Positions 38,493 to 49,892 of a stretch of 64,000 nucleotides of DNA are shown here, in pieces. The stretch's first letter is position 1. The number at the start of each line of letters is the position of its first letter. Where the stretch lies: the NCBI RefSeq assembly GCF_035594125.1, contig NC_087171.1, positions 19,879,767 to 19,943,766 on the forward strand. Reading direction: 5' to 3'. The notes under the pieces are model-generated. The model searched no databases, was not told the origin of the DNA, and saw only the letters and a list, made by a program, of their open reading frames with translations. This DNA comes from Scylla paramamosain. Lineage: Eukaryota; Arthropoda; Malacostraca; Decapoda; Portunidae. The position numbers and the translations under genes are program-made.

Positions 38493-39376
38493 AACACACT
38501 TGTACATTCCGTAAGGCAGTTTCCTTGGCTACGGCCATTAAAAAGGTCGTTAGTAAGTGAGTTAGTTGGACATTCGTTGTAAAATAACTGCTGAAGATGG
38601 ATATTTTTTGTGTTGTTCCCATAACTATATTTACCGCCAGTGGGCAACAATAACAACATAATATTGATGTATCAACTAAGGACGATATATAAGACAAGAT
38701 CAATAAATAACAATTGTAGAGCAACTATATGACGTGTGTGTGTGATAACGCACTGCGTGAGCAGCGGGCAATCCTGCATCTAATGGAAACAAAGAAAACG
38801 CCTGCAGCAGGACGTTGGTTGCACTCTCTACAGTGATGCCTCGCAGATGAGGTGGACAAGCCACCCTTAATCACAGAAAAGGCACCCAACTAGTTGAGCA
38901 TCTGTCAATATTCCCTAGTTACAGTAAAAAGCTCATGTTTCGTCTTGCTGAGGAACCCTTCGTCAGCTTCCTTCCTGTCTTCGTTGATCTACTGCGGCAC
39001 AATGTGGAACACTCCTTTGTACCTTTGGTTGAGGATACCGAATAGTTTTGCTGGAAAGAACTTTAAAAGCTGTTCGATATTCCAGCGCTTCCTTGAATGC
39101 CATGTACTGAAAATCATTGTAATTTACCTGATCGAAACAGCGTTTATGCCTCATTCCTTATTTATCTTAGTTAACAGCGTGTTTCATAGACTCCTGTCTA
39201 GAGTGAAGGTTCACGGAGAGCAGCAGCATCACGACATTTCGAAAGGTAAATACTTACTGATAATACACAAATATAAAATCCTCCTCTTGATTTCATATAA
39301 TTTCTATCGAGTGTAAAACAGTAACATATCAAGAAATTAAAAGAAAAAAAAATATATGAAGACTGAATTAAAAACA

Positions 39377-39382
39377 TTTATT
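39377..39382 (-). terminator. candidate polyadenylation signal of the NLR-like gene
   Basis: AATAAA on the minus strand, about 1.1 kb past the stop codon at 40512. No nearer canonical signal was seen. If used, the 3' untranslated region would contain the repeat copy at 39694-39900. Confidence 0.3.
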
Positions 39383-39693
39383 CTGGTCATACAAAACACG
39401 TAACAAAAATATTCAGCAATGTGCACATTTTTCGCCGTATACAAAATTATCACGTTTGTTATCAAAACCTAGATCTACCAATCACGCATCTCCTGCGCGG
39501 CGGCATAAGCTGCTTTTAGCCACACACTTGACACTTCGCAGGCACCGCGCATCGGCAGTCTTAAATATCACACTCTTATTGGCTGCGCGAGTTAGTGCTC
39601 CTGTTTAAATCAGCGTGCATACATGAATGCCTAATGCAACTCCCAGCACAGTGACGCGGCTACAGGCATTAGTCAAGTGAGCTCGGCGCGCTG

Positions 39694-39900
39694 GCTGTAT
39701 TCAGAAACACTGCTGTCTCACCACGACCAAGGCCACAGAGATGATTACCCGGGTCTTCAAGGGTGTTTCTCCTGTCAGTAATGTAGCAAATCTTGTTAAT
39801 CTGTCACTAGAACCATAAAAACATCATTAAAAACCCGTGTAACTTCAATTCGAGCCTTTGTAATGGAGGTGGCGACGCAGTATTTCATAATATGGTCCTA
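39694..39900 (-). mobile_element. MITE-like element, copy A
   Basis: About 205 bp, starting GCTGTATTCAGAAACACTG and ending in its approximate reverse complement near GCAGTATTTCATAATATGG. The internal blocks CAAGGCCACAGAGATGA, TCTTGTTAATCTGTCACTAG and ACTTCAATTCGAGCCTTT match the other four copies. Confidence 0.7.
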
Positions 39901-40511
39901 AGTCGCTCATGAAGCGTCTTGCACGTTCAAAACTACAGTCTCTATATAGTGGCCATGCGATCTGACGAAATATTCACGAGTAGCAGTGTCAATATGATTA
40001 GCAGACTTTTTTTCCCTTTGCTGTGTGACCAGTCATAATGATCAATACACTGCCATCTCTCTAAAGTACAAGAGTTATTTACTTTATACTACAAATTGTC
40101 CGCTTTCTATATATCTGCACGGTACTTACTCACACACTACGATTCCCTTCTTCGTCACGGTAACTTCATAGTCTCTAGCAGTACAACATCCTCTCCCTAC
40201 AACATCATGCATCCCCAGGTACACCAACATCACTTTAGCATACACCCACAACTTTGAGCACAACTAAAGGCATCATACATCACTTAATTCCTCGATCAGT
40301 ACATCCACAGACTCTAACTTTTCAAGACCACTACTTCCCCGCTAATATCATGCAATTATCATATCACCTTGTTACTGTACCGTCATCTCCTTAGCGCACC
40401 ATCACATCCACTAATCATTACCAACCCTTCGATGTGCCACTGCGTCCTTAGTATTCCAGCTGCCAAACAAACATCGCCACCTTCAAAGTACATCATTCTT
40501 ACCTACACTAT

Positions 40512-42542
40512 CTAGCCTATGTAACTCGCCACCTCCTTAGTCTCCACCTTTCCGTCCACACTCTTCACCACTCTGAAGTTCGCACATTCATAACGGAAGC
40601 AGACAGGGTCCTCCAATACCCCGAGAAAGGTGGCCAGGGTCAGCACCTCCGTCCTCTCTGCCACAACGCCCACAGCCTCCACCTCGTTGTCGTTGTACTG
40701 CGGGCGATCGTCGTGACCTATCAAGTGTCTTGCCTTCTCATCAGAAAGGTCGGTCTGAAGTGACTGCCCAACGATCGGATAGCGCCATGCCCGGTAGCTA
40801 TTGATGGCGTCCGGGTGGGCCGAGGTCTTCATGAGTTTTGAGAAGAGACCCTTGATAAATGTCCGGACCCCTTGTGGGCTTAACTCAGACTGCATGAGGT
40901 GGATGCCGGAGTAGCGTTTTCGGATCAGAGCCAGAAAGGCCACCAAACGCACCATGTCGTCGTCTGTCAAACCCCTGAAAGTGACGTCCATGAGTGGCGT
41001 GTTGACCTTGGGCACTGGAACCTTCACCAGCTGATCAAAGGGGAGATCAAAATCAATTTCGAGCCACATCAGGGAAGGAAGTGCCTCTGGGGTGAGGCAC
41101 GCGGCCTTCATGGACTGTGTGTCAGTTACACGCACTCGCAGACATACTAGATTCTGGGTGGTCATGTGTTTGCCAAGGTCATTCAAACAGCGAGAAGACA
41201 GACACCCCATGAAGTCCTGCAACACTCCCTTGGTGCCGTGCTTCTGAATCGTCTGCATCAGCAAGTCAGAGTTTGCGGGGTTCCCAAAAGTGAGATGGTT
41301 CATGTCTGCAAGGAACATGAAGATACCGCGCTCAGCCAGCAGACGCGCCACCTGGGGTATCTCAGGTGCTGCCTCTCCTCTCGCGACGGTCACCTCTGCC
41401 TTCACGGGACGAGTGTGCTCCAGCAATGCCTCAAGTGGCCGAAAGCGCATTGCAGAATCGCTGATTTCCCAAAGCTTTGTGAAATCAACGTCGTTCACTA
41501 TGTACTTCAGCAGTTCGGGATAAATATGCGATGCAGACAGGATCCTCAGCGTGTAATTGAACCTGTCTTTGGCACGGTCCATGTGAAGCACTAGGTTACG
41601 AAAAAGTCTTGTCAATTGTTTCTCTGGTGGAGTTGTCCCGCGCTCAGCAGCCCGCGCCAGGTGACCCGCCACATGGACCACCACTGCATCCTCGTCAACA
41701 ATCCGTTTCACGAGAGACTTGATGGGAGCTCCAGCCAGGTTTTGATGGAAGACATTCAAGCCGGCAAGGAACTCCATCAGAGGTTGAGGAAGGGACAGCC
41801 ACCTGACGCCACAGCAGCCGGCAGACTCTCCCAGCGCAGGAAGCAAATGTTTGGCAGTGACGCCCTTGGATCCTATTGGGAAAATCTTTCGCGCCTCATA
41901 CTCAACCTCCGAGGCGTTCATTGGATAGCCAGTCTCGAGGCTTCTTCGGCAAAGTCCACCCAGGGCAGTCCACCATCTTTCCAGTGCGTTTTCCGGCAGT
42001 CCATTTTTCTCCAGAGATTCCGTCATGCAGTCGGTGATGGCCCATAAGAGTCCCGTTTCTGTGGAGACTGTTTCAATCAAACCAGATTTCCAGGCTGCGC
42101 AGAATGGTTCAGTTAGTCCCTTGTAGCGCAGCACAGCACCTGCCCACCACCAGTTATCAGTGAGCCACGTGGCAAGCTTGGGCAGGTGATTTTCAACCAA
42201 ATGGTTCTTGGCAGAGTCCAGCACCTTGTCTTTATCTAGGGCGGCCAAGCGGTGCTGTTTTACGTTTTGTATCCCCGCCGTCGACAATGCCTCTTGAGTG
42301 TTGACTGCATGATAGGGGGTTGTGAAAAGTACCAGGGACATTGTCTTCCACTGGTTCAGGGCTACCAGTGCTTCGTCAGCCCACCGAGGTAAGAAGTCGT
42401 CAATGATGACTAGCGTCCTAGTGGTCGCCATCCAGTCCTCACTTTCTGTCAATCCTTGTCGTGTTTTCTCAAAGACTTGTGTGCTGATCGCCTCCCAGAT
42501 GCCCATCTCGTCCAACACAGGTCCGGGCAGCACGAACACACC
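40512..42542 (-). CDS. NLR-like gene, large 3' exon (2031 bp)
   Basis: A single exon encodes residues 69-744: Walker B, helical and winged-helix regions and the leucine-rich C-terminus. It begins GVFVLPGPVLDEMGIWEAI after the acceptor CATGACAG and ends VASYIG, then TAG. It is uninterrupted for 676 codons and clearly GC-richer than its AT-rich flanks. Confidence 0.88.
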   Translation of the reverse strand, partial: GVFVLPGPVLDEMGIWEAISTQVFEKTRQGLTESEDWMATTRTLVIIDDFLPRWADEALVALNQWKTMSLVLFTTPYHAVNTQEALSTAGIQNVKQHRLAALDKDKVLDSAKNHLVENHLPKLATWLTDNWWWAGAVLRYKGLTEPFCAAWKSGLIETVSTETGLLWAITDCMTESLEKNGLPENALERWWTALGGLCRRSLETGYPMNASEVEYEARKIFPIGSKGVTAKHLLPALGESAGCCGVRWLSLPQPLMEFLAGLNVFHQNLAGAPIKSLVKRIVDEDAVVVHVAGHLARAAERGTTPPEKQLTRLFRNLVLHMDRAKDRFNYTLRILSASHIYPELLKYIVNDVDFTKLWEISDSAMRFRPLEALLEHTRPVKAEVTVARGEAAPEIPQVARLLAERGIFMFLADMNHLTFGNPANSDLLMQTIQKHGTKGVLQDFMGCLSSRCLNDLGKHMTTQNLVCLRVRVTDTQSMKAACLTPEALPSLMWLEIDFDLPFDQLVKVPVPKVNTPLMDVTFRGLTDDDMVRLVAFLALIRKRYSGIHLMQSELSPQGVRTFIKGLFSKLMKTSAHPDAINSYRAWRYPIVGQSLQTDLSDEKARHLIGHDDRPQYNDNEVEAVGVVAERTEVLTLATFLGVLEDPVCFRYECANFRVVKSVDGKVETKEVASYIG

Positions 42543-42565
42543 CTGTCATGAGATGGTGCCGCTAT

Positions 42566-42629
<64 letters not shown>

Positions 42630-43433
42630 AGGCCGTTTCCATTCTTTACCGAAGCTACTATATACGGGAAACATGCAAACATTTTATACTGATGTCCTTT
42701 CACTGCCCCAAAAAATCCACATCCTTTAATTAAACAAGGTGTTATACTTAAAGATAAATTGTTGTCTTTAAGAATAGTAACATAAATGGCAAAATACCAT
42801 TTTGAGAAAATACTTGTACTTTGAATTGTTTATCTTATTTTTATCTTATTATATGTTTTCGTCTGTTTCCTCTTAAAACAGAAAACTAGTCCCGTTTTCA
42901 TTGACAAATCACATCAGTCTTTCTCTTCGCGCATCTGTCAATCTACACTGTGTTTTATTGACATGTTTGTAGGCTTGTCGAACCCTCTCAGCCTGCCTCA
43001 CCTGGAACTTCTCGTCCTGCAGCAGTGTGCGCGCTAGACTGGACTTGCCCTCCCCCCTGAGCCCCGCGATGACGCACACCGTCCTGCCTGCTGCCCCGAC
43101 CAGGGCGTGGGGCTCCGCCTCCACCGCGCGCCTGAAAATGCAGAGTAAAGAACACTGACGTATGTATACAATATAAATAGACTGATTGATAACTTGATTA
43201 ACAGATATTTGTATTGACAGAAAGACAGGCATAAAATAGTTTCATTGGATGACTGATTGATACTAAAACACTGAGAAATCAAGAGATGAATATCTAGATA
43301 ATGTTCAGAGCATTGTAGCATCACACTTCAGCTTCTGTTCGTTGTACTGGTATACTCACCGTGCGCGGCCGAGCAGGTGGACTGTGGCTGGTCCGGATTT
43401 GCGGGTGGGGATGATACCATCCTCCGGGGCCAT
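40512..43433 (-). CDS. NLR-like STAND/NACHT ATPase, 3 coding exons
   Basis: Spliced CDS 43433-43360, 43131-43002 and 42542-40512, giving 744 residues. Both introns are GT-AG and in phase (2, then 0). Walker A GLRGEGKSS is at residues 48-56, Walker B TLVIIDDF has its acidic pair at 116-117, and a sensor-1-like LVLFTTPYH follows. Next come a Trp-rich helical segment (WLTDNWWWAGAVLRYKG) and a winged-helix/NACHT-associated stretch with the NLR-like signature WLSLPQPLMEFLAGLNVFH. The C-terminal ~250 residues are leucine-rich and repeat-like (LPSLMWLEIDFDLPF, LMDVTFRGLTDDDM). This order matches NLR-type innate immune or apoptotic ATPases that oligomerise on ligand sensing. No CARD, Pyrin, TIR or death domain precedes the P-loop: either the protein is N-terminally minimal or it has upstream exons. 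Frame stays open upstream of the chosen ATG, so the start is uncertain. The ligand is unknown. Confidence 0.82.
42566..42630 (+). repeat. (TAC)n(TGC)n microsatellite at an intron end
   Basis: (TAC)16 grades into (TGC)5. On the minus strand it reads (GCA)n(GTA)n within the second NLR intron and ends only about 24 bp before the acceptor. Confidence 0.95.
43002..43131 (-). CDS. NLR-like gene, Walker A exon (130 bp)
   Basis: Acceptor CTGCATTTTCAG, donor TTCCAG|GTGAGG. It carries the P-loop within TVCVIAGLRGEGKSSLARTL. It is phase 2 at its start and phase 0 at its end, so skipping it would shift the frame. Confidence 0.85.
43360..43433 (-). CDS. NLR-like gene, N-terminal exon
   Basis: It encodes MAPEDGIIPTRKSGPATVHL and ends at the donor GCACG|GTGAGT. 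The ATG is preceded by an in-frame open stretch and by GAGGCAG, which could itself be an acceptor, so this may be an internal exon of a longer gene. Confidence 0.6.
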
Positions 43434-43669
43434 CTGCCTCCACCATTGGGAGTGAAAGAAATGTAAAATTAGAATGAGTTTTTTTAAATATATTAACTTC
43501 TGTCCAGCTAGACGTTCACGGATGAATAAAGGCTCCCCAAAGTATCGTTCTGAGTCACAACACTGTCAGTCTCTATTGTCTGAGTCTCGCCAGCAGACTG
43601 GAAAATATTCCTGCCGCAATCGCGACGCGTCACGGCCGCCTCCCTGCCTCCCTGCAGTGCCATTATGAG

Positions 43670-43954
43670 CCCGGCACAGATGCATGCGTCCCGAGGGTGT
43701 CGTCACCTACGTCAGGTCGCGGAGGTGAAGGAGAGTCGGGAGAGGGAACATTATGGAGATGCACATAATTCTCTGTGAAAGACTGCCACATCATCACCGC
43801 CTCTCGCAGAATCAACAACTACCTAAATAAAATTCTAAATCAAATTCTGCTGCACGAAGAATGTTGCTCAACAAATCAGCAAGACACCCACGGCTCGGCG
43901 GCACAACCAGGGCGTGGCTCGGCGAGCACGATGTGAGTGGTGCACCCACCCAAC

Positions 43955-43988
<34 letters not shown>

Positions 43989-44644
43989 CATTATATACGT
44001 ATATATATTCATTCTCTAAAAAAAGTAAATGAATAAATAATAATTATGCTGGAAAATCTGGCTGATGTGCGTGCACTGTTCACACCTGTATGTGCATATC
44101 CTGAGTGATCGTCCCCGGTGACACGCCTTACTCGGGGGAATGCCCCAACCTGCCCTCGTGCCAGGAACTTCCTCCCTCCCCTTGTAGTAGAGGTAATAAT
44201 AGCAATTTTCTTTTTCATACCTCACCTTGTCTGTCACTCTTCAATTTGCAACAATAACACCACCATCACCACCACCACCACCACCACCACCACCACCACC
44301 ACCACCAAGAACAACAACAACAATAACAATAATAATCACAACAATACAAACTACAACAAAATTACTACAATAATAATAGTAACACCACCACCACCACCAC
44401 CATCACGACCAACAAGAAGAACAACAATAACAACAACAATAATAATGGTAATACAAACTACAACAAAATCATCGCGGAATTTGAAACCGAGCAGCTTCCT
44501 CACTTTCATTTCCAGTCCAGCCCTGTGATGTCCCACTTCACGGGAAAATGTTATCATGTCTCCTCTCTTTGTGTAGGACAGGATAGGCGGTGACTGACAT
44601 TTCGTAGAGGCCAAAGAGTTATGGATGAATAAGGTTGTGGGTGT

Positions 44645-44679
<35 letters not shown>

Positions 44680-45110
44680 GTGTCATAATAATGAACACCT
44701 TCGTACCCTTTCTTCCTCTTTCCTCTTCTTGTTGACTATACTAGATTGCAGTCCTAATCCCCCTCCTCCTCCTCCTCCTCCTCCTCTTTTTCCTTGTCCT
44801 CCAGCTACTACTACTGCTACTACTGCTACTGTTAATATTGTTGCTGCTGTTGGTGCTGATGCTATATGCCACCGTTATTATAGTACAGTATAGAAGTTTC
44901 CTACGAGTGGCAGTATAAAAAAAATGGTGGTGATGGTAGTAGTAGTAGTAGCAGTAGTGTATTTTTCTTAAGTCCGGACCTAAATTCAGTATATTCACTA
45001 TATAATTAAAAAAAAAACACACTCAGAAAGCAGTGTTTAGGTCATCCTTGCTATACCTCTTATGCCACTTAAGTACCACTGTTATGCCACTCAAAAGCCT
45101 CTAAAAAAAA
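43670..45110. other. intergenic, simple-repeat rich
   Basis: Contains (GT)n at 43959-43987, (CT)n at 44647-44677 and (CTC)n at 44761-44787. No coding exon with two splice sites was found. Confidence 0.5.
44246..44470 (+). repeat. AAC/ACC/AAT trinucleotide tract with internal duplication
   Basis: About 225 bp almost free of G on the plus strand. (CAC)16 at 44258-44307 is followed by two copies, about 105 bp apart, of an AATACAAACTACAACAAAAT segment. Confidence 0.85.
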
Positions 45111-45117
45111 AAGTGAA

Positions 45118-45209
45118 TCCTTCGAACCGGATTCGAACCAGTGACCTATGGATTACTGCTCTTATGAACCAACTACAGTCCACCGCTCTACCAACTGAGC
45201 TATCGAAGG
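45118..45209 (-). tRNA. tRNA-Tyr: tRNA-Tyr (GTA) with a 19-nt intron
   Basis: Read on the minus strand: acceptor stem CCTTCGA pairs with TCGAAGG, the D-arm is TAGCTCAGTTGGTAGAGC (A box), the anticodon arm GTGGA-CTGTAG...A-TCCAT has anticodon GTA, and the T-arm GGTTCGAATCC is a perfect B box with discriminator A. A 19-nt insertion follows position 37, the canonical site of the tRNA-Tyr intron; without it the mature tRNA is 73 nt. A T-run on the minus strand (45101-45110 read as A on plus) lies just downstream as a Pol III terminator. The gene looks functional. Confidence 0.95.
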
Positions 45210-45424
45210 AATACATGGACACGAAGAGTAAGACAGTAACAACAATGATAACTAATACGTTTTTTGATCATAATCGCATTGATGACGATAGCGAAATAAT
45301 AATAATGGTTGCAAGAATTCATACAAGCACTATTATGATTATTACTTTTCATGTGTTTATTATCGGTATGGAAATGCCTTTGCCGTTTATGAAGATGAAA
45401 CACAACTTTAAGTATCACTAAAAG

Positions 45425-45426
<2 letters not shown>

Positions 45427-45475
<49 letters not shown>
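45427..45475 (+). repeat. (CT)24 microsatellite
   Basis: Uninterrupted CT array; (GT)15 follows at 45561-45591. Confidence 0.98.
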
Positions 45476-45476
<1 letters not shown>

Positions 45477-45556
45477 ACAGATGTGCAGCGAACAAACGTC
45501 TTCCTTAACCTACCTCAAGAATATCAGATGAAAGGAGAGACTTAAACCCTGTCTCT

Positions 45557-45593
<37 letters not shown>

Positions 45594-46263
45594 TATTTTA
45601 TGAACTAAGCTATCATACTTCTACAACAGTATTATTTATGTGTCACAGCTTGATAGGAATGAAATTTATATCTACTCTCTCTCTCTCTCTCTCTCTCTTG
45701 CCCAACTCACCTTACGCAGAGCCAGTAGTAAACACTCCCAAGAATTCTTCCCTGGCTCGTATGTCTGTTCCCTTTCTTCCTTGCTTTATGCTCTCTATGC
45801 TCCTCCCTGTCCCAGAGTCCCTTCTCTGTTCGCGGTTCACACTCGCCTCGCCAGTCCGCCCGCCAGTCCCTCTCTCTCTCTCTCTCTCTCCCCCTTCTCT
45901 CACCGCACCAGACAGCAGCACAACAGTCACGTCTCTACCCGCCTCGCCTAGAAGGGAATGTGTCAGGCTGAAAATACCCTTGCCACTGCTAGCTAGTGCC
46001 GTCTTGCCTGCTATCTCCATCCCAGTTCCTCTCCTACGTGACTCACCCGCAACATTGACCGAGGCTGCCAAGGCGGGTCCGCGTGTGACATTGATGGGGC
46101 CAGGGAGGCTGTGTGTGTGTGTGCGTATGAGTGTGTATGGGATGGAGGAGCAGATAAGATTTGAGAGAGAGAGGGGGTAGTTGAAATTATTGTTGTTGTT
46201 GTGGTTTTGATGCTGCTACTGTTGTTATTGTTGAAAAGACGTTGATAAACAAAAAAAAAATTT

Positions 46264-46266
<3 letters not shown>

Positions 46267-46329
<63 letters not shown>
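46267..46329 (+). repeat. (AG)31 microsatellite
   Basis: Uninterrupted AG array, about 115 bp before a tRNA-derived SINE-like fragment. Confidence 0.98.
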
Positions 46330-46333
<4 letters not shown>

Positions 46334-46437
46334 GGCATGGCGATGAAAGACTTTCAAAGATTAAAAAGCAGTTCAGTGGTAAGCGGAAAGGTGTTCGAGG
46401 CGGTGGATGAAGGAAAACATGCAGGTGGTGATGATGG

Positions 46438-46510
46438 AGGGAGGCGATGGCCCAGCGGTTCGTCTGCAGCTGTGATGGAGGAGGAGTTCCGGGGTCGAAT
46501 CGTGCCAGTG
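46438..46510 (+). mobile_element. tRNA-derived SINE head-like fragment
   Basis: GAGGCGATGGCCCAGCGGTTCG contains a perfect Pol III A box TGGCCCAGCGG (46448-46458). A B-box-like GGGTCGAATCG (46492-46502) follows at tRNA-like spacing. The intervening sequence does not fold into a proper anticodon arm, so this is a degenerate tRNA-like head of a short interspersed element and not a tRNA gene. Confidence 0.5.
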
Positions 46511-48042
46511 GTGACCATTTTCCGCTTATCGAGTGGTTCAGATTCAGCACTTCACTGTAATCTTGATTCTGACTTCATCATCGTGAGCGCCGAGAGTTAA
46601 AGTGGGTTTCAAAAAAGTCCGTACCTGAATGGCATGATTTTAACGTGTGTCCTGATAACTCGTACTTTCTTTTTCTGCATTAGTCTATGTGGCATCCGTG
46701 GCTTTGCATCTAAATTCCTCTCTTGCTCCACGCCTTCCTTTGCTCGCTGCAGTGCCGCCTTTAAGCTTACCGAGGCGAAGTGTTTATAGCATTCTAGTTA
46801 TGATGAAGGAATGCTGTAATGCGCAAACTGTTTACGTGTCAGGAACTCATTTGTGTGTGTTTAACGAACGTACATTAAAACACAGGCAACACTGTGCAGA
46901 ACGAAGCAAGGCAGAAAAAAAAAAATCTCGCTGTTTTCACTATTGACGTGCACACTGGCAAGCAGGGCAACACGGGACAGTCAGCCTGTGTGACGCAATT
47001 CTCTGTACTCAGTTACCTGCTCGTGTGGCACAACAGCACACTGGTAATGCTCACAATTCTGTCCAATGAGAAGTTTTAGGGAAAGTCAGATTACTGTATG
47101 ATGCTGGGTCCTGATCACATGAAAATAACCAATAAAGACGAGCTATGGGGTCACGTTGTAAACACTCAACAATTAAATGTCGAGGATTTTATTCCCGTCA
47201 AACCTTTCCATGTTAATAATAACCTTGTACATATTGTGTTTGAACTTGAACTTGAATGTGTATTTGTACGAATCTTTCACTTCTGCGCTCACTCTGAAGT
47301 GCAGAGGACAGTAAACCTTCCTAGTCTTAACGCCTTACTGGACAAATAACACCAGCATGGTTACAAAGCCTAACCAGAGTGGCCTGCAGAGTGGAATGGC
47401 GCTGCCTAAACGCGAAAAATCGAACCTATATAAAACGAAACATCGAATCACTTGCTTCACCACGCACTCTACACACGGACCCCTTTTCTTGACAAACATC
47501 ACACAACAATATTTTCTACAACTTATTTTCTGAGTCGGAATCTAAATTACGGTAACGTTTGGCGACAGTCACACTACAAGGCAACGTAATTCTTTCCAAT
47601 ATGCGCACTAAACCGATGCTGTCCTGTGTTATGCTGCTCTGCCACGCTCTGATATGCTGCGCTTCCTGTCAATGTCACCCTGGTAATTGTCTTTGGCATG
47701 GGGTCATACATCCCACGTCTTATAAATATTCCTCATAAGCACAACCTGAACTCTGCCTGCTCTTGCACAGCCAAAGATAGAACAGAAAGCAGCAGCAACG
47801 GCGACTGTATTGAATCATTGTAGTAGTAGTAGTAGTAGTAATAGGGAGAGGAGGAGGAGGAGGAGGAGGAGGAGGAGAGCTAATAATAATAATGAAAACA
47901 AGATAACAACTAGAATATTCTCAAGGGTCATGACTTTCAACGACAGTCGCACGCTGCTTTCGCCCCTGTACAAATTATATATTATGGGGTACCTCAGACT
48001 CTCAAGATACTGCGAACACTCTTAAAATAATCCCTACCCACT

Positions 48043-48074
<32 letters not shown>

Positions 48075-48186
48075 CAAGCAAGATTTAAGAGGCACTTTCA
48101 ACAAATACATCTTTTCTTTAAACAGCGTTGCGGAAGGTTAAGAGGGACGTTTTGCTTTGTTTACTCCTACTGACGCCTTAAATGTG

Positions 48187-48190
<4 letters not shown>

Positions 48191-48264
<74 letters not shown>
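48191..48264 (+). repeat. (GA)37 microsatellite
   Basis: Uninterrupted GA array. Confidence 0.98.
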
Positions 48265-48267
<3 letters not shown>

Positions 48268-49892
48268 TTTACGTTCTATCTTACTGACTTTATCCTCCCT
48301 TTATTTTTCGTCCCTCGCTTGCGTTCCTCCCACCGCCTCTTCTCCTTCCTCTGCGTAACACTATTTCCCTTTATTTCACTCCTTGATCAGCAGTTTCTCG
48401 AAGACATTTCATATTTCACCTTCATCCCTTTCTTTCTACCCCTACATCACTTTTTTTTTTTTTTAACTCCAGGCAGGTGTGGATGATAATAATAATAAAA
48501 AAGGAAGATAGATAGTGGTGCTTATGAATCTCACGAGTGGTAGGTAGAGAGAAAACGGCCCTCAGAGTGACGGATGTAGGGAGAGGAAGAAGAATTTATG
48601 GCTATCAACAAGGAAGCTTCGGGGAGGGAGTAAGAGTGACTGGTGGAGATTCTAATCCGCAAGCAGGAAGCAGTGAAGTGAAGGAGAAATTGGTGCGTAA
48701 GGAGTGCTTGAGTATTTTCTTATTTTTAGTTTTTCTCCCTTCCACGAGAGGTAACTGAACTTGACCAGCCTCCTCCACTCAGTTCATTGACACCACCTCC
48801 CCATTCCCAGCTTCCTCCACTTTCCCGGTTCATAGACATCATCACTCTTGTATTTCCCTCGATATGGACACGTATGGTGAAAGTGGGTTAATATGAAGAG
48901 ATACGCGATTCAAATTAATATACCCATAAATACATGTGGGCAAGTGGAGACCATAGATAAAAAAAAATGTGCGTATGGGCTGCATGCCAAAATACACAGT
49001 AAAAGAAAGACTCAAACCATTAGGAGAAGCAGGTGGAAGACTCTTCGATCATTATTTGGTAGTTGGCGTGATGGAAGTAGGACATGTGCTCGATAAAAGA
49101 TGATCCACACGGGGTTGGAAGAGGAGTTATATGGATTGCTCAAGTTATACACGTATGAAGAGAAAATGATAAATGATGACGTGGAGTGGGGACGAAAGGT
49201 GTTTATGGACACAATAAGCATAATCAGAAGTGCGGGAGATGAGGATTGTGGCTTGAGGAAAATAGATCTGTCAAGAACAACAAAAACAAGACCAATAAAA
49301 AAGCATAATAACTATAAAATCTAACAATAATAATAATAACAATGGTACTGATAATAACACCACTACAAGATCGGCGCTCCTTAACTGTCCACCTACTGTA
49401 AGTTCGTCCAGCAGTCAACACCAAGTATTACCTGAGACTTGCCAGTTGTAACAACTTCCAATATGAACCACGTCATGCCACCAGGAACTCAAACAACACG
49501 GCGCGGAGGTGAAGGGCGAGGTGAGATCCCTCTAGTGGATGTTAAACCTTCGAATGTGAACAGAATATGAGGTCGTGAATGATGTGAAAGAAAAGGGAAA
49601 GGAGATACACATTAAAAATAAAAACCTGTAATTTACATCTCTGGAAAATAAATCAGCTTTTCTTGGTGCTGGATAAGACACGTGTTAAAACAAGATCCAG
49701 GTTCTACAAGGAGAATTTTCCAGTCTCTCTCTCATTCCACTTTCACTCTCTCATTCCGCTTCCACATCCCATACTTAAAAGAATGAATCACAATAGTCCT
49801 TATATGTCTTAAATTATAACGGAACGACCGCACGAGAACAAATCATCGTTATGTAGTTAGTAACAGCTCGATGTATCTCTTCTAACACTTAG

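Noticed and set aside
38894..39316. 140-codon plus-strand frame, considered as a retroelement remnant
   Set aside because: No reverse transcriptase, endonuclease or integrase motif could be identified on either strand.
41166..42047. Two ~142-codon plus-strand frames inside the NLR-like exon
   Set aside because: Antisense shadows of the long minus-strand coding exon; no domain and no splice context.
43509..43664. Minus-strand 51-codon frame MALQGGREAAVTRRDCG..., considered as an upstream NLR-like exon
   Set aside because: It runs to a stop with no convincing splice donor, so it cannot be joined to the gene.
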